Assembly (NCBI RefSeq): GCF_000760735.1
Contig: NZ_JMEX01000008.1
Span: 528,018 to 592,017 of the forward strand
Direction: 5' to 3'
Length of the DNA: 64,000 nucleotides
DNA from: Rhodococcoides fascians A44A
Lineage (GTDB): Bacteria; Actinomycetota; Actinomycetes; Mycobacteriales; Mycobacteriaceae
The notes below the pieces were generated by a model. That model was not told the origin of the DNA. It saw only the letters and a program-made list of their open reading frames with translations, and made no database searches. Positions 17,650 through 26,075 of the stretch are shown here, one piece after another; positions within the stretch are counted from its first letter, which is position 1; each line of letters begins with the position of its first letter. The translations under genes and the position numbers were made by a program.

Positions 17650-18564
17650 GTGGGACCGCGGGTCATGCTGCGCTACCGGCTGCCACCCGGCCACAGCCAC
17701 CCGATGACGGACGTCATCGGCGAACTGATCGAGCACAGCCGGTCGGTGGTCGCGGTGCAGTCCGCGGACGGTCGCGAAGTCAGAGTCGCGCCCGATCGTG
17801 TCGTCGCGCTGAAGGAGCTCGGGCCGCGTCCGATTCGCACGTCGGAGATTCGATCGCTGGAACGTGCTGCCGCCGACGGCTGGCCCGGCGTCGAACAGGC
17901 CTGGATCGACGGCTGGCTCCTGCGCGCCGGGCACGGGTTCACCGGCCGGGCGAACTCCGCGTTGCCGGTGGAACCGTCGGCCGGTCATGTGTCCCTCGAC
18001 GACATCGTCCGATGGTTCTCCGAGCGCGGCCTACCTGCCGTGCTCCTGCTGCCCGACCGACTGGGTTCACCGCCCGCCGGGTGGGTGACGCGGGACGAAA
18101 CACTGGTCATGGCCGCGGACATCTCCCGGTTGGAGCTGCCCGTCGAAACTCTGTCGGTCTTCTCCGACGTGCCCGACGCCGACTGGCTCGGCGTGTACCG
18201 CTACCGCGGGCGACCCCTGCCCGACGGTGCGCTCGAGGTCATCTCGTCGGTGCGTGACGGTGTGGCGGCGTTCGGCCGGATCGGCTCGGCGTCCAGCGAG
18301 ATGCTGGCGATCGGGCGTGCAGCGGTGACGGACGCGCCCGACGGTCGACGCTGGGTCGGTCTGACGGCCATCGAGGTCGCGGAGGCGCATCGACGGAACG
18401 GCCTCGGAACGAGGATCTGCGGCGAACTGGTCGCCTGGGGTCGCACGCAGGGTGCGACGCACGCGTACCTGCAGGTCTCGGCGGCCAATGCAGGCGCCGT
18501 GGCCATGTACGAGGGCCTCGGCTTCACCGAGCATCATCGCTATCGCTACGCCGACCTTATGTGA
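17650..18564 (+). CDS. GNAT family N-acetyltransferase (Rv0428c-like)
   Basis: About 304 residues. The N-terminal 70 residues (RVMLRYRLPPGHSHPMTDVIGELIEHS...) form a small beta-rich module seen in this actinobacterial family, and the C-terminal GNAT fold has the acetyl-CoA loop EVAEAHRRNGLGTRICGELVAWG and the closing strand AVAMYEGLGFTEHHRYRY. The GTG at 17650 lies four bases after def and keeps the conserved LRYRLP start; ATG 17704 would cut it. Acceptor unknown. Likely co-transcribed with def and xthA. Confidence 0.85.
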   Translation: MGPRVMLRYRLPPGHSHPMTDVIGELIEHSRSVVAVQSADGREVRVAPDRVVALKELGPRPIRTSEIRSLERAAADGWPGVEQAWIDGWLLRAGHGFTGRANSALPVEPSAGHVSLDDIVRWFSERGLPAVLLLPDRLGSPPAGWVTRDETLVMAADISRLELPVETLSVFSDVPDADWLGVYRYRGRPLPDGALEVISSVRDGVAAFGRIGSASSEMLAIGRAAVTDAPDGRRWVGLTAIEVAEAHRRNGLGTRICGELVAWGRTQGATHAYLQVSAANAGAVAMYEGLGFTEHHRYRYADLM

Positions 18565-18585
18565 GCACCCGTTAGTCTGATCGCC

Positions 18586-19386
18586 GTGCGATTGGCTACC
18601 TGGAATGTGAACTCCGTCCGCTCTCGTCAGGATCGGATCGTGGATTGGCTGCAGCGATCCGATGTCGACGTGCTGGCGATGCAGGAAACCAAGTGCAAGG
18701 ACGCGCAGTTTCCGTACGAGCGGTTCACCGAGATCGGGTACGAGGTCGCCCATGTCGGCCTCAGCCAGTGGAACGGTGTCGCCTTGCTGTCGCGGGTCGG
18801 GTTGGACGACGTGCAGATCGGCTTCGAGGATCAGCCCGGGTTCAGCAAGGACCCGGAGGTCGAGGCGGTGCGCGAGGCGCGGGCCATCGGAGCCACGTGC
18901 GGCGGGGTTCGCGTGTGGAGCCTGTACGTACCCAACGGGCGCGAGCTGGCGGATCCGCATTACACGTACAAGCTCGAGTGGCTCGCCAAGCTGCGGGCCG
19001 ACGCTCAGGCCTGGGTGTCGGCGGACCCGGACGCGCAGATCGCGCTCGTCGGGGACTGGAACATCGCGCCTACCGACGACGATGTCTGGGATCCGGCGTT
19101 GTTCGAGGGCAAGACCCACACGTCGCAGCCGGAGCGGGATGCGTTCGAGTCGTTCGCGGAGGTCGGATTCACCGAGGTGACTCGGCAGTTCACGCCCGAG
19201 CCGCGGACGTTCACCTACTGGGACTACACGCAGCTTCGCTTCCCGAAGAAGCAGGGACTTCGTATCGACATGGCTCTGGCTTCCCCGGCTCTTGCGTCCC
19301 GGGTGACGGGCGCCTCGATCGATCGTGAGGAGCGCAAGGGCAAGGGTGCCAGCGATCACGCACCCGTCGTCGTCGATATTTCCTGA
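18586..19386 (+). CDS. xthA: exodeoxyribonuclease III / AP endonuclease
   Basis: Base-excision repair nuclease of 266 residues that cleaves at abasic sites and trims 3' blocks. Catalytic blocks: TWNVNSVRSR (Asn), MQETKCKD (metal Glu), YVPNGREL, LVGDWNIAPTDDDVWD (Asp/Asn) and the final KGASDHAPVVVDI (Asp-His). GTG start at 18586. Follows the GNAT gene by 21 bases. The last 31 bases overlap the end of the convergent membrane protein gene. Confidence 0.94.
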   Translation: MRLATWNVNSVRSRQDRIVDWLQRSDVDVLAMQETKCKDAQFPYERFTEIGYEVAHVGLSQWNGVALLSRVGLDDVQIGFEDQPGFSKDPEVEAVREARAIGATCGGVRVWSLYVPNGRELADPHYTYKLEWLAKLRADAQAWVSADPDAQIALVGDWNIAPTDDDVWDPALFEGKTHTSQPERDAFESFAEVGFTEVTRQFTPEPRTFTYWDYTQLRFPKKQGLRIDMALASPALASRVTGASIDREERKGKGASDHAPVVVDIS

Positions 19387-19955
19387 CGATCACGCCCCGC
19401 AGCGACGTGGACCGCCAGCGCTGCTGCGCCGGCGAGAACGAGCAGTCCGTGCGCAACACGCAACCACGGGGGCGCGAAGAACTGCGGAAGAAACAGGACG
19501 AAGCCCGACGCGAAGAGCGCGGACTGCCAGCCGGGCACGCGCCGCGCAAGTGCAACGGTACCGATGGCCACGAGGATCAGTCCGGCACCGAACATCACCG
19601 TTTGTGTGGGGCCGTATCGGATGGGTTCGGCGAGGTCGATCAGCCGAAGATCGCCGGTGCTCAGCGCGTCGGATCCCAGCACGTGGAGTGCGAACGTCTC
19701 GGCGCCGTAGTACGGCAGTGTCAGTCCGACGCCGACCCACGTCGTCACTTCGGCGACGGCGCCGACGTTCATCGTGCGTACTGCGAGAGCGAGCGTGATG
19801 AACCCGAGCATCGCGCTGACGTGCGCCGCTACCCACAGTCCGGACCCGAACGCGTCGGCGCCGGCCTGCCCTGAATCGGAGGAGTAGGGCCTCAGAACGG
19901 GATAGACGGCGAACAGAACGCCCGTGGCGACCAGAAGCCCGACAGTCGATCGCAT
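19356..19955 (-). CDS. membrane protein of unknown function
   Basis: 199 residues with about six hydrophobic helices (VGLLVATGVLFAVYPVL, LWVAAHVSAMLGFITLALAV, TQTVMFGAGLILVAIGTVALA, FASGFVLFLPQFF, HGLLVLAGAAALAVHVA). No family recognised. ATG at 19955 follows GAAGGAGGG. Two closely similar palindromes lie in the 88 bases upstream, so the gene is probably controlled by a dimeric repressor. Its last 31 bases overlap xthA. Confidence 0.75.
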   Translation of the reverse strand: MRSTVGLLVATGVLFAVYPVLRPYSSDSGQAGADAFGSGLWVAAHVSAMLGFITLALAVRTMNVGAVAEVTTWVGVGLTLPYYGAETFALHVLGSDALSTGDLRLIDLAEPIRYGPTQTVMFGAGLILVAIGTVALARRVPGWQSALFASGFVLFLPQFFAPPWLRVAHGLLVLAGAAALAVHVAAGRDRQEISTTTGA

Positions 19956-19975
19956 GCGTGCCCTCCTTCAGGATG

Positions 19976-19992
19976 CGAGAGCGGTGCTCTCG
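19976..19992. promoter_or_regulatory. operator-like palindrome 1 (TetR type)
   Basis: CGAGAGC-GGT-GCTCTCG, a perfect 7-3-7 inverted repeat, 21 bases upstream of the ATG of the membrane protein gene. Its core AGAGCGGTGCTCT matches the second site at 20031-20043 at 11 of 13 positions. The form fits a TetR-family operator; no TetR gene is in the window. Confidence 0.6.
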
Positions 19993-20030
19993 TTCTGAAG
20001 TGAGTATTCACCAGGCACACGGAGAAAACA

Positions 20031-20043
20031 AGAGCACTGCTCT
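20031..20043. promoter_or_regulatory. operator-like palindrome 2 (TetR type)
   Basis: AGAGCACTGCTCT, a perfect inverted repeat with one central base, 53 bases from the first site. It touches the stop codon of the upstream GNAT gene. Together the two sites bracket the probable promoter of the membrane protein gene. Confidence 0.55.
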
Positions 20044-20360
20044 CAGTCCGGTGCGACGAGATCGAGGAATTCCGGGTTCCGGGCCAGATAGCGCTGGACG
20101 TAGGTGCATACCGGAAGAATGGACCAGCCCCGGTCGCGTGCGGTGTTGAGTGCACCCCTGACGAGTACACCCGCCCAGCCGCGGTCACCGAAATCTTCCG
20201 TGACGACCGTGTGCATGAACGCCACGGAGGCGTCACTGCCTGAACGGCGGTAACCGAGGATGCCAATGAGATCGCCCCCGACGAAGAGGTCGAATCGGTG
20301 ATGCTCGGCGTTGTCCACTATGCGAACCGACGCTGCCAGTGTGCTCGACGTGTGATCCAT
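20043..20360 (-). CDS. small GNAT acetyltransferase, Yjdj type
   Basis: 105 residues, the compact GCN5-related family (Acetyltransf_CG) with the pattern FDLFVGGDLIGILGYRR, FMHTVVTEDFGDRGWAGVLVRGAL and the end ILPVCTYVQRYLARNPEFLDLV. These small proteins bind acetyl-CoA; the Cys in PVC is conserved in the family. Substrate unknown. A paralogue with the same layout follows at 20458-20784, suggesting local duplication. Confidence 0.85.
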   Translation of the reverse strand: MDHTSSTLAASVRIVDNAEHHRFDLFVGGDLIGILGYRRSGSDASVAFMHTVVTEDFGDRGWAGVLVRGALNTARDRGWSILPVCTYVQRYLARNPEFLDLVAPD

Positions 20361-20457
20361 CCCCCGAGTAGAGCGGAGGTCGGCCCGTCACGAGGGACAG
20401 TCGGCTACTTGGATAGCAATTCGACGTCGCGCCGAACCCGGACCGTTACCGGACGAC

Positions 20458-20784
20458 TCAGAGCGGAACGACCACGTCGGAGTAATCCGGATTGGCGGCG
20501 AGGAACCGCTGTACGTACGTACACACCGGCTTCACCTTCCATCCATACGAGCGCGCACTGTCGAGGGATCGGCGGACGAGGATAGCCGCGAGGCCCTGAT
20601 GGCCGAAGTCCTCGGTGACGACGGTGTGCATGAACGACACGACGTGCGTACGGGCTCCGCGCTTCTGCGTGTTCTCGACTTCGAAGTAGCCGACGATTCC
20701 CACCAGATCACCGTTGAGCCGCAACTCGAAACGATTCTGGTCGGTGTTGATGGAGACATCAGCACTGGGAGTACTGGCAAGCAT
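20458..20784 (-). CDS. small GNAT acetyltransferase, Yjdj type (paralogue)
   Basis: 108 residues, clearly paralogous to the gene at 20043-20360: FELRLNGDLVGIVGYFEVE, SFMHTVVTEDFGHQGLAAILVRRSLDSA and VKPVCTYVQRFLAANPDYSDVV line up one to one. About 100 bases separate the pair. ATG at 20784 follows AAAGGAGGTGACCC, a strong ribosome site. Two inverted repeats lie further upstream, in the region shared with divergent thiD. Confidence 0.86.
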   Translation of the reverse strand: MLASTPSADVSINTDQNRFELRLNGDLVGIVGYFEVENTQKRGARTHVVSFMHTVVTEDFGHQGLAAILVRRSLDSARSYGWKVKPVCTYVQRFLAANPDYSDVVVPL

Positions 20785-20958
20785 GGGTCACCTCCTTTGC
20801 ATTTCCGGGATGTGCAGTGAAGCAATTACATGTGACGTGCACCACTATTAAACATGCGATCAGATAGCTTGTCACCCGTTTGTAGCAACAAACCTTCGGT
20901 TCCGTAGGTATGCAACCTCCATGCAACACAGACCCTGGTATCGGTCATACAGAGTTTC

Positions 20959-20974
20959 CATCACCGTTGTGATG
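20959..20974. promoter_or_regulatory. inverted repeat CATCAC-N4-GTGATG upstream of thiD
   Basis: Perfect 6-4-6 inverted repeat in the 278-base gap between the GNAT gene (to 20784) and thiD (from 21063). The gap is richer in A and T than its surroundings and has three ATGCAAC words. Its centre is 27 bases from the next inverted repeat. Confidence 0.5.
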
Positions 20975-20985
20975 CAACAACATTC

Positions 20986-21001
20986 ATGCACTACCGTGCA
21001 T
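20986..21001. promoter_or_regulatory. inverted repeat ATGCAC-N4-GTGCAT upstream of thiD
   Basis: A second perfect 6-4-6 inverted repeat, 61 bases before the thiD start. Two such sites at a fixed distance suggest a pair of binding sites for a dimeric regulator, though their sequences differ. No TPP riboswitch is visible before thiD. Confidence 0.5.
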
Positions 21002-21062
21002 CTCCCGAAGGTGCGGTAAAACCGGGCGTCCTCCACACCGGCCGTGCCGGTACTGTCGCGAT

Positions 21063-21914
21063 GTGAAGTTCCTACCGCTGCCCCCCAACGGCTCCACGCC
21101 GGTTCGCGCTCTGACCATTGCCGGGACCGATTCCGGCGGCGGTGCGGGCATCCAAGCGGACAGCCGCACCATGGCGATGTGCGGGGTGCACGCGTGCGTC
21201 GCCGTCGCCGCGGTGACCGTGCAGAACACCGTCGGCGTCAGTGGCTTCCACGAAATCCCGCCGGCCGTCGTCGCAGACCAGGTCCGCACCGTCGTCGGCG
21301 ACATCGGAATCAGCGCCGCCAAGACCGGCATGCTGGCGTCGACAGCCATCATCGAAGCCGTCACCGATGTCTGCACCGAGGTCGGCATCGGTAAGAACGG
21401 CACGATCCCGCTCGTCGTCGATCCGGTGTGCGCGTCGATGCACGGTGATCCGCTTCTGCACGCGGAGGCGTTGGACGCCATCCGGAACGTTCTGATCCCC
21501 ATCGCCACTGTCGTCACCCCCAATCTCGACGAGGTTCGCCTCATCACCGGCATCGACGTGATCGACGACGCCACCGCCCGCCGGGCGGCCGAAGCGCTGC
21601 ATGCGTTGGGCGCGGGGTGGGCGATAGTGAAGGGCGGTCACCTACGCACGTCGACGACCAGCACGGACATCCTGTTCGACGGCGATACCTTCACCGAATT
21701 CTCCCGGCCGCGAATCGACACGGGCAACGATCACGGAGGTGGAGACACGTTGGCTGCCGCCATCGCCAGCGCGCTGGCCAACGGGTATTCGGTGCCGGAC
21801 GCGGTCGCGTTCGGCAAGGACTGGGTCACCGAGTGCCTCGCGGCGTCGTACGACCTGGGCGCAGGCCACGGTCCCGTCTCTCCGCTGTGGAGGCTGCACG
21901 TCCAAAGCTCGTAG
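21063..21914 (+). CDS. thiD: hydroxymethylpyrimidine/phosphomethylpyrimidine kinase
   Basis: Phosphorylates HMP and HMP-phosphate to supply the pyrimidine half of thiamine. 283 residues in the ribokinase-like fold: N-terminal ALTIAGTDSGGGAGIQADSRTM, the anion-hole region WAIVKGGHL and the C-terminal catalytic block NDHGGGDTLAAAIASALANG (GAGD-type, with GGGD here). GTG start at 21063. The rest of the thiamine genes lie 6 kb away at 28-31 kb. Confidence 0.92.
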   Translation: MKFLPLPPNGSTPVRALTIAGTDSGGGAGIQADSRTMAMCGVHACVAVAAVTVQNTVGVSGFHEIPPAVVADQVRTVVGDIGISAAKTGMLASTAIIEAVTDVCTEVGIGKNGTIPLVVDPVCASMHGDPLLHAEALDAIRNVLIPIATVVTPNLDEVRLITGIDVIDDATARRAAEALHALGAGWAIVKGGHLRTSTTSTDILFDGDTFTEFSRPRIDTGNDHGGGDTLAAAIASALANGYSVPDAVAFGKDWVTECLAASYDLGAGHGPVSPLWRLHVQSS

Positions 21915-21931
21915 GGCGCGCTGGACCCCGG

Positions 21932-22726
21932 TCAGCGGTGGCGTACCAGCCGGAGAATCTTCAGGTCCTCGGGTACGCCGGTGAGTTTGGGGGCGAAGAA
22001 TCCGCGACGGTAGGGCCGCGGAACCAATCCGAGTGCGTCGACCGTGTCGGGGTGTACTGCGTCGAACGCGTTCCGGGAGATCATCAGGTTGCCGTTACCG
22101 CCGGTTTGCATGACGCGGGCGGCGATGGTGACGTCGACGCCGAGCCAGTCGGATCCGATCTGTCGCGGATTTCCGGTGTGAATCCCGACCCTCATGGTCG
22201 GTGTGTATCCGTCGACGTCGACCTCCGACAGCGCCGTCCGTGCCGCGACCACCGCTTCGAGCGCCTGGTCGGGTCGGTAGAAGACCGCCATGATGCCGTC
22301 GCCCAGCCTCTTGACGACGTGTCCACCGCCCGCGGCGACGGCCGGCTCGACTGCCTGGGACACCTTCCTCAGCAGGGTCAGAGTCGCGGCGTCGCCTGCG
22401 ACGAGGGACCACGACGAGAATCCCACCAGATCGGTGAAGACGATGGTCACGTCGCGTTCTCCCCGGCCTCGGCCGGTTCTCTCGAGCACTGCCTGCCACA
22501 CCTGAAGTGCTCCGAGTCCGATTTCTCGGGTGGCACCAGGCTCGTCACCGCGGAACTTGTCGGCTACGCGGGCCACGGCGAGTGCCGACCCTTCGCCTGC
22601 CAGGGACAGCGGATCACCGAACGTGGGGTCGCCCGGCAGAACCCGTCGGAACCTCCGCACCACGTCGACGACCCCTGGGCTGCGGTTGACATCCTGCACC
22701 CAGCCGACCATCGACGACAGTTTCAC
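21932..22726 (-). CDS. class III adenylate/guanylate cyclase domain protein
   Basis: 264 residues, soluble. Residues 1-95 have no strong motif but resemble the regulatory region of mycobacterial single-domain cyclases. The cyclase homology domain starts at VTIVFTDLVGFSSWSL (first metal Asp) and continues with VVKRLGDGIMAVFYRP (second metal Asp), MRVGIHTGNP and GVDVTIAARVM. In the last block the usual Asn of VNxAAR is Thr while Arg is kept, which could weaken catalysis or change nucleotide choice. cAMP or cGMP synthesis is inferred. Tail-to-tail with thiD, 17 bases apart. Confidence 0.87.
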   Translation of the reverse strand: MKLSSMVGWVQDVNRSPGVVDVVRRFRRVLPGDPTFGDPLSLAGEGSALAVARVADKFRGDEPGATREIGLGALQVWQAVLERTGRGRGERDVTIVFTDLVGFSSWSLVAGDAATLTLLRKVSQAVEPAVAAGGGHVVKRLGDGIMAVFYRPDQALEAVVAARTALSEVDVDGYTPTMRVGIHTGNPRQIGSDWLGVDVTIAARVMQTGGNGNLMISRNAFDAVHPDTVDALGLVPRPYRRGFFAPKLTGVPEDLKILRLVRHR

Positions 22727-22787
22727 GACACGAAGCGTAACCGAGGGTTACAGACACTTCGTAGCCCGAAGATCCCCGGTTCGTGGG

Positions 22788-24278
22788 TCACTGGCCCGAA
22801 CGCGCCTGGGTGCGGGCGTCCCCGACCGGAACGCCGTTGGGTCCTTCGACCGACTCCGCGTACGTGCCGATTCCGAAACCGATCGCCGACGCGTTCTTCG
22901 CGAGTGCCTCGCGATCGACGTTCGCGAGTGTGTCCTCGGCGGTGTGGTAGTTCTCGTCGTAGGTCTCCCCGGCCGTGCCGCCCCACTTCTCTGCTTGTTC
23001 GGGGGTCTTCTCGTCGTCGGCGCCGCTGAACACTCCGCCTGCCGGGATGCCGGCGGCAATGAACGGGCCGTAGTCGGATCGGCCGTCGAAATCGGTTCCG
23101 TCGACGGCGATTCCTTCTCCGCCGAGGTAGTCGACGAACACACGCTCGATGGCGTCGGACCCTGCCGGTCCAGCCGGTTCGCCGACTTTGTCGGAGTCGT
23201 CTCCGTCGTACGCGAGGTATCCGGCGTTGTGCGAGCCGATCATGTCGAAGTTGAGGTACAACGCGATGTCGGCCTTGTCCTCGTCGCTCAGGCCCTCGAC
23301 GTAGGCAGTCGATCCGACGAGTCCGTTCTCTTCCGCGCCCCAGAACGTGAACCGGACGGCGTTGGTCACGTCCGGCTCGCTGCCGAGTTGCAGCGCGGAT
23401 TCCAACACCGCCGCGGTGCCGCTGCCGTTGTCGTTGATGCCCGGGCCTTCCTCGACGCTGTCCAGGTGGGCGCCCGCGACCACGACGTTCGAGGTGTCTC
23501 CCGTCGAGGTCTGCGCGATGATGTTGCGGCTCTTGGTCGTTGTGGTGACCGTGTCCAGCGTGAGCGTCAGTTCCGGCGCCGACGCGACGGCCGCGCCGTC
23601 CTCCTGCGAGACGCCGCCCGTCGGGATCTTGGCGTCGTCCTTGCTGCCGAGAGTGCCGTTGTCCACGGGCCCGGGGACGTTGTTGACCACGACGACCGCG
23701 ACGGCGCCGAGGTCCGCCGCGACGGTTTGTTTGGCGACGAAGGGACACAGACCCCGGTTCACGACAACGATGGCACCGCTGACGTCGAGTCCGTCGTAAT
23801 CGGTTGCCTCGCAACCGGGTGACTCGTCGGCGGGAGCTGCGACGACGCGTGCGGTGATGCCGTCCTCGGGGGTGGCTGGAGAGTATCCGAGGGCTTTGAC
23901 CGAGATCTGCTCGTCTCCGGCCGACAGCAACTCGGTGTCCACCGTGAACTGGTCGAAGTCGAATTCCGGTGTCTCGACGTCGAATCCGGCTGCCTGCAGT
24001 TTTCCGCTCACGTAGTCGACGCTGGCGTCGTATCCGGAGGTGCCGGCGGCGCGGTTGCCGTTGTTCTCCGACGCGATCCGTTCGAGCTCCTTGAGGTGAG
24101 CGACCACGGCGTCGCCGGTGACGGCGTCCGCGAGCCCTGGGCCGTCGGGACTGGAGATCGGCGTCGGAACCGACACGGCCGGCTGCTCCTCGGCCCCGGA
24201 GTTGTCCGAGGACGTGGAGCAACCGGCCAGGACGAGCGCGCCGACTGCGAAACTTGCAAGCAAGGTCTTCCGTGGCAT
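22788..24278 (-). CDS. M28-family aminopeptidase lipoprotein (LpqL-like)
   Basis: Secreted zinc aminopeptidase of 496 residues held by a lipid anchor: signal peptide with lipobox LAGC at Cys20. A protease-associated domain (about residues 150-235, GAIVVVNRGLCPF) is inserted before the M28 catalytic part, whose zinc ligands sit in AHLDS...GINDNGSG, FWGAEENGLVG, MIGSHNAG and NYHTAEDT. Same place in the thiamine neighbourhood as lpqL of M. tuberculosis, from memory. Cleaves N-terminal residues of peptides outside the cell. Confidence 0.9.
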   Translation of the reverse strand: MPRKTLLASFAVGALVLAGCSTSSDNSGAEEQPAVSVPTPISSPDGPGLADAVTGDAVVAHLKELERIASENNGNRAAGTSGYDASVDYVSGKLQAAGFDVETPEFDFDQFTVDTELLSAGDEQISVKALGYSPATPEDGITARVVAAPADESPGCEATDYDGLDVSGAIVVVNRGLCPFVAKQTVAADLGAVAVVVVNNVPGPVDNGTLGSKDDAKIPTGGVSQEDGAAVASAPELTLTLDTVTTTTKSRNIIAQTSTGDTSNVVVAGAHLDSVEEGPGINDNGSGTAAVLESALQLGSEPDVTNAVRFTFWGAEENGLVGSTAYVEGLSDEDKADIALYLNFDMIGSHNAGYLAYDGDDSDKVGEPAGPAGSDAIERVFVDYLGGEGIAVDGTDFDGRSDYGPFIAAGIPAGGVFSGADDEKTPEQAEKWGGTAGETYDENYHTAEDTLANVDREALAKNASAIGFGIGTYAESVEGPNGVPVGDARTQARSGQ

Positions 24279-24303
24279 GGAAGCACCCTAGCTTCTCCGG
24301 CCG

Positions 24304-25101
24304 TCAGGCGTCTCGATGATCGGTGACGAACACTGCGGCGCCGAACACGATGGCGGTGAAGACCACGAAGTAGACCAGGCTCCCCCACGGTCCCCAGTGG
24401 AAGTCGACTCCGCCGTCGGATCCGAGGAAGTGAGAGGCATTGAGCCAGGGCAGGAACGGTTGCACCGCGCGACCGAAGGATCCGAACAGGCCGAAGAGGT
24501 TCTCGACCACCAGCGGCCACAGCAACAGCAGTGCGATGGCGCCTGCGGACTGGCGAAGAAGGGCACCGACTCCGACGGCGACGACGATCTGCAGGAAGGC
24601 GAGGATCGCGGTCCCGTAGATGACGCGCCACGTGCCGTCGATGTCGAAGCTCAGCAGTTCGCCTGCCTCGGCGCCTGCGAACACCTTGGCGATGTAGAAC
24701 GCGCCGAGACCGAGGACGAAGCTCAGCACCAGCCCCAGAACACCGATCAGAAATGCCTTGGCGACGAGTACCGATGCGCGATTGGGCATCGCCTGGAACG
24801 TCGTACGGATGACGCCGAAGCGATACTCGCTGGTCACCGTCAAGGCGGCCAGGATCATCAACACCATGACTCCGAAACCTCCGACGCCGCTGCCGACCGC
24901 GTCGTAGACGGTGGGGAGGTACGGATCGTAGTCCGGTGTGTCACCCTGAGCCACTTGATCTTTGTAGGATTCGAGGCCGAGTTCGGAGGTGAATCCGACG
25001 ATTCCCGCGAGGCCCAATCCGAGGACGATCACCGCGATCGTGCACCACCAGGGTGACTTCGTCGAGGTGATCTTGATACGTTCCGCAGCCAACACACCCA
25101 T
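24304..25101 (-). CDS. ABC-2 type exporter permease, copy 1
   Basis: Membrane permease of 265 residues with six hydrophobic segments (WWCTIAVIVLGLGLAGIVG, GVMVLMILAALTV, VLVAKAFLIGVLGLVLSFVLG and so on) and the loop SEYRFGVIRTTFQAMPNR typical of ABC-2 exporters. Its start overlaps the stop of the ATPase gene upstream. It is a clear paralogue of the permease at 26246-27043; roughly four residues in five agree, but the first 22 codons are identical in DNA because they fall in the perfect repeat. Substrate unknown. Confidence 0.88.
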   Translation of the reverse strand: MGVLAAERIKITSTKSPWWCTIAVIVLGLGLAGIVGFTSELGLESYKDQVAQGDTPDYDPYLPTVYDAVGSGVGGFGVMVLMILAALTVTSEYRFGVIRTTFQAMPNRASVLVAKAFLIGVLGLVLSFVLGLGAFYIAKVFAGAEAGELLSFDIDGTWRVIYGTAILAFLQIVVAVGVGALLRQSAGAIALLLLWPLVVENLFGLFGSFGRAVQPFLPWLNASHFLGSDGGVDFHWGPWGSLVYFVVFTAIVFGAAVFVTDHRDA

Positions 25102-26068
25102 CAGAGAGCACCACCCATCGCCTTGTAATCCGACCCCTGACCGTCCACACCATCAGCACCCGCACCGTGATACTGAACATCCTCACCCGTCAGCTTCATG
25201 AACGCCTCCTCCAAAGACCCACGCTGCGAGGACAACTCATGCAACACGATCTGATGCCGAGCAGCGATATCACCGATCACCTCGGTCGTCGAATCCGTCA
25301 CCACGATCGCCGGCTGCAACTGATCCACCCCCGCAGGCTCACGCACCGTCAACCCCGCCGACGTCAACGCACTCCGCAACGCATCCAACTGAGGACTACG
25401 CACCTTCACCGACGCCTCCGACGCATGATCGATGAAATCCTGCACCGACGTATCCGACACCAACCGACCCCGACCGATCACCACCAGATGCTCCGCCGTC
25501 TGCGCCATCTCCGACAACAGATGACTCGACACCAACACCGTCCGACCCTCCGCCGCCAAACGCTGCATGAACTTACGAATCCACACAATGCCCTCAGGAT
25601 CGAGACCATTCACCGGCTCATCGAACAACAACACCTTCGGATCCCCCAACAACGCCCCCGCCAGACCCAACCGCTGCGACATACCGAGCGAGAAACCACC
25701 CGCATTCTTCTTCGCAACCTCACTCAACCCCACCAACCGAAGCACCTCGTCCACACGAGACCTCGGAATACCGTTCGACGCAGCCATCCACTCCAAATGC
25801 GCACGCGCAGAACGATTCGGATGCACCCACTTCGCATCCAACAACGCACCCACACTCCGCAACGGCTGCTTCAACTCGCCATACGGCTTACCCTCGATCA
25901 ACGCCTGACCACTCGTCGGACGATCCAGACCCAAAATCGTCCGCATCGTCGTCGACTTCCCCGCACCATTCGGCCCGAGAAAACCCGTCACAATCCCCGG
26001 CTTCACGGAAAAAGACAGATCATCGACCGCCTTCACCGCACCGTACTGCTTCGTCAACCCCGTCACTT
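25034..26068. repeat. 1,035-bp direct repeat, copy A (ABC ATPase gene)
   Basis: This segment and 26976-28010 appear identical base for base, with a constant offset of 1,942 bases. It covers the ATPase gene except its first few bases and runs 67 bases into the permease gene. The flanking permease DNA is clearly diverged, so the edges of identity are sharp. Confidence 0.9.
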
Positions 26069-26075
26069 CGATCAT
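25101..26075 (-). CDS. ABC exporter ATP-binding protein, copy 1
   Basis: Nucleotide-binding subunit of 324 residues, forming an exporter with the permease just downstream. Walker A GPNGAGKST, the signature FSLGMSQRLGLAGALL, Walker B VLLFDEPVNGLDPEG and the H-loop VLVSSHLL are intact; the C-terminal 90 residues match the extra domain of drug and bacitracin-type exporters. Start is ATG 26075 (MIEVTGLTKQYG). The protein is identical to copy 2 after the second residue. Codon use is unlike the neighbours: many codons end in G or T (TTG, CAT, CGT, GGG, TCT), while the permease uses C-ending codons. Confidence 0.93.
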   Translation of the reverse strand: MIEVTGLTKQYGAVKAVDDLSFSVKPGIVTGFLGPNGAGKSTTMRTILGLDRPTSGQALIEGKPYGELKQPLRSVGALLDAKWVHPNRSARAHLEWMAASNGIPRSRVDEVLRLVGLSEVAKKNAGGFSLGMSQRLGLAGALLGDPKVLLFDEPVNGLDPEGIVWIRKFMQRLAAEGRTVLVSSHLLSEMAQTAEHLVVIGRGRLVSDTSVQDFIDHASEASVKVRSPQLDALRSALTSAGLTVREPAGVDQLQPAIVVTDSTTEVIGDIAARHQIVLHELSSQRGSLEEAFMKLTGEDVQYHGAGADGVDGQGSDYKAMGGAL

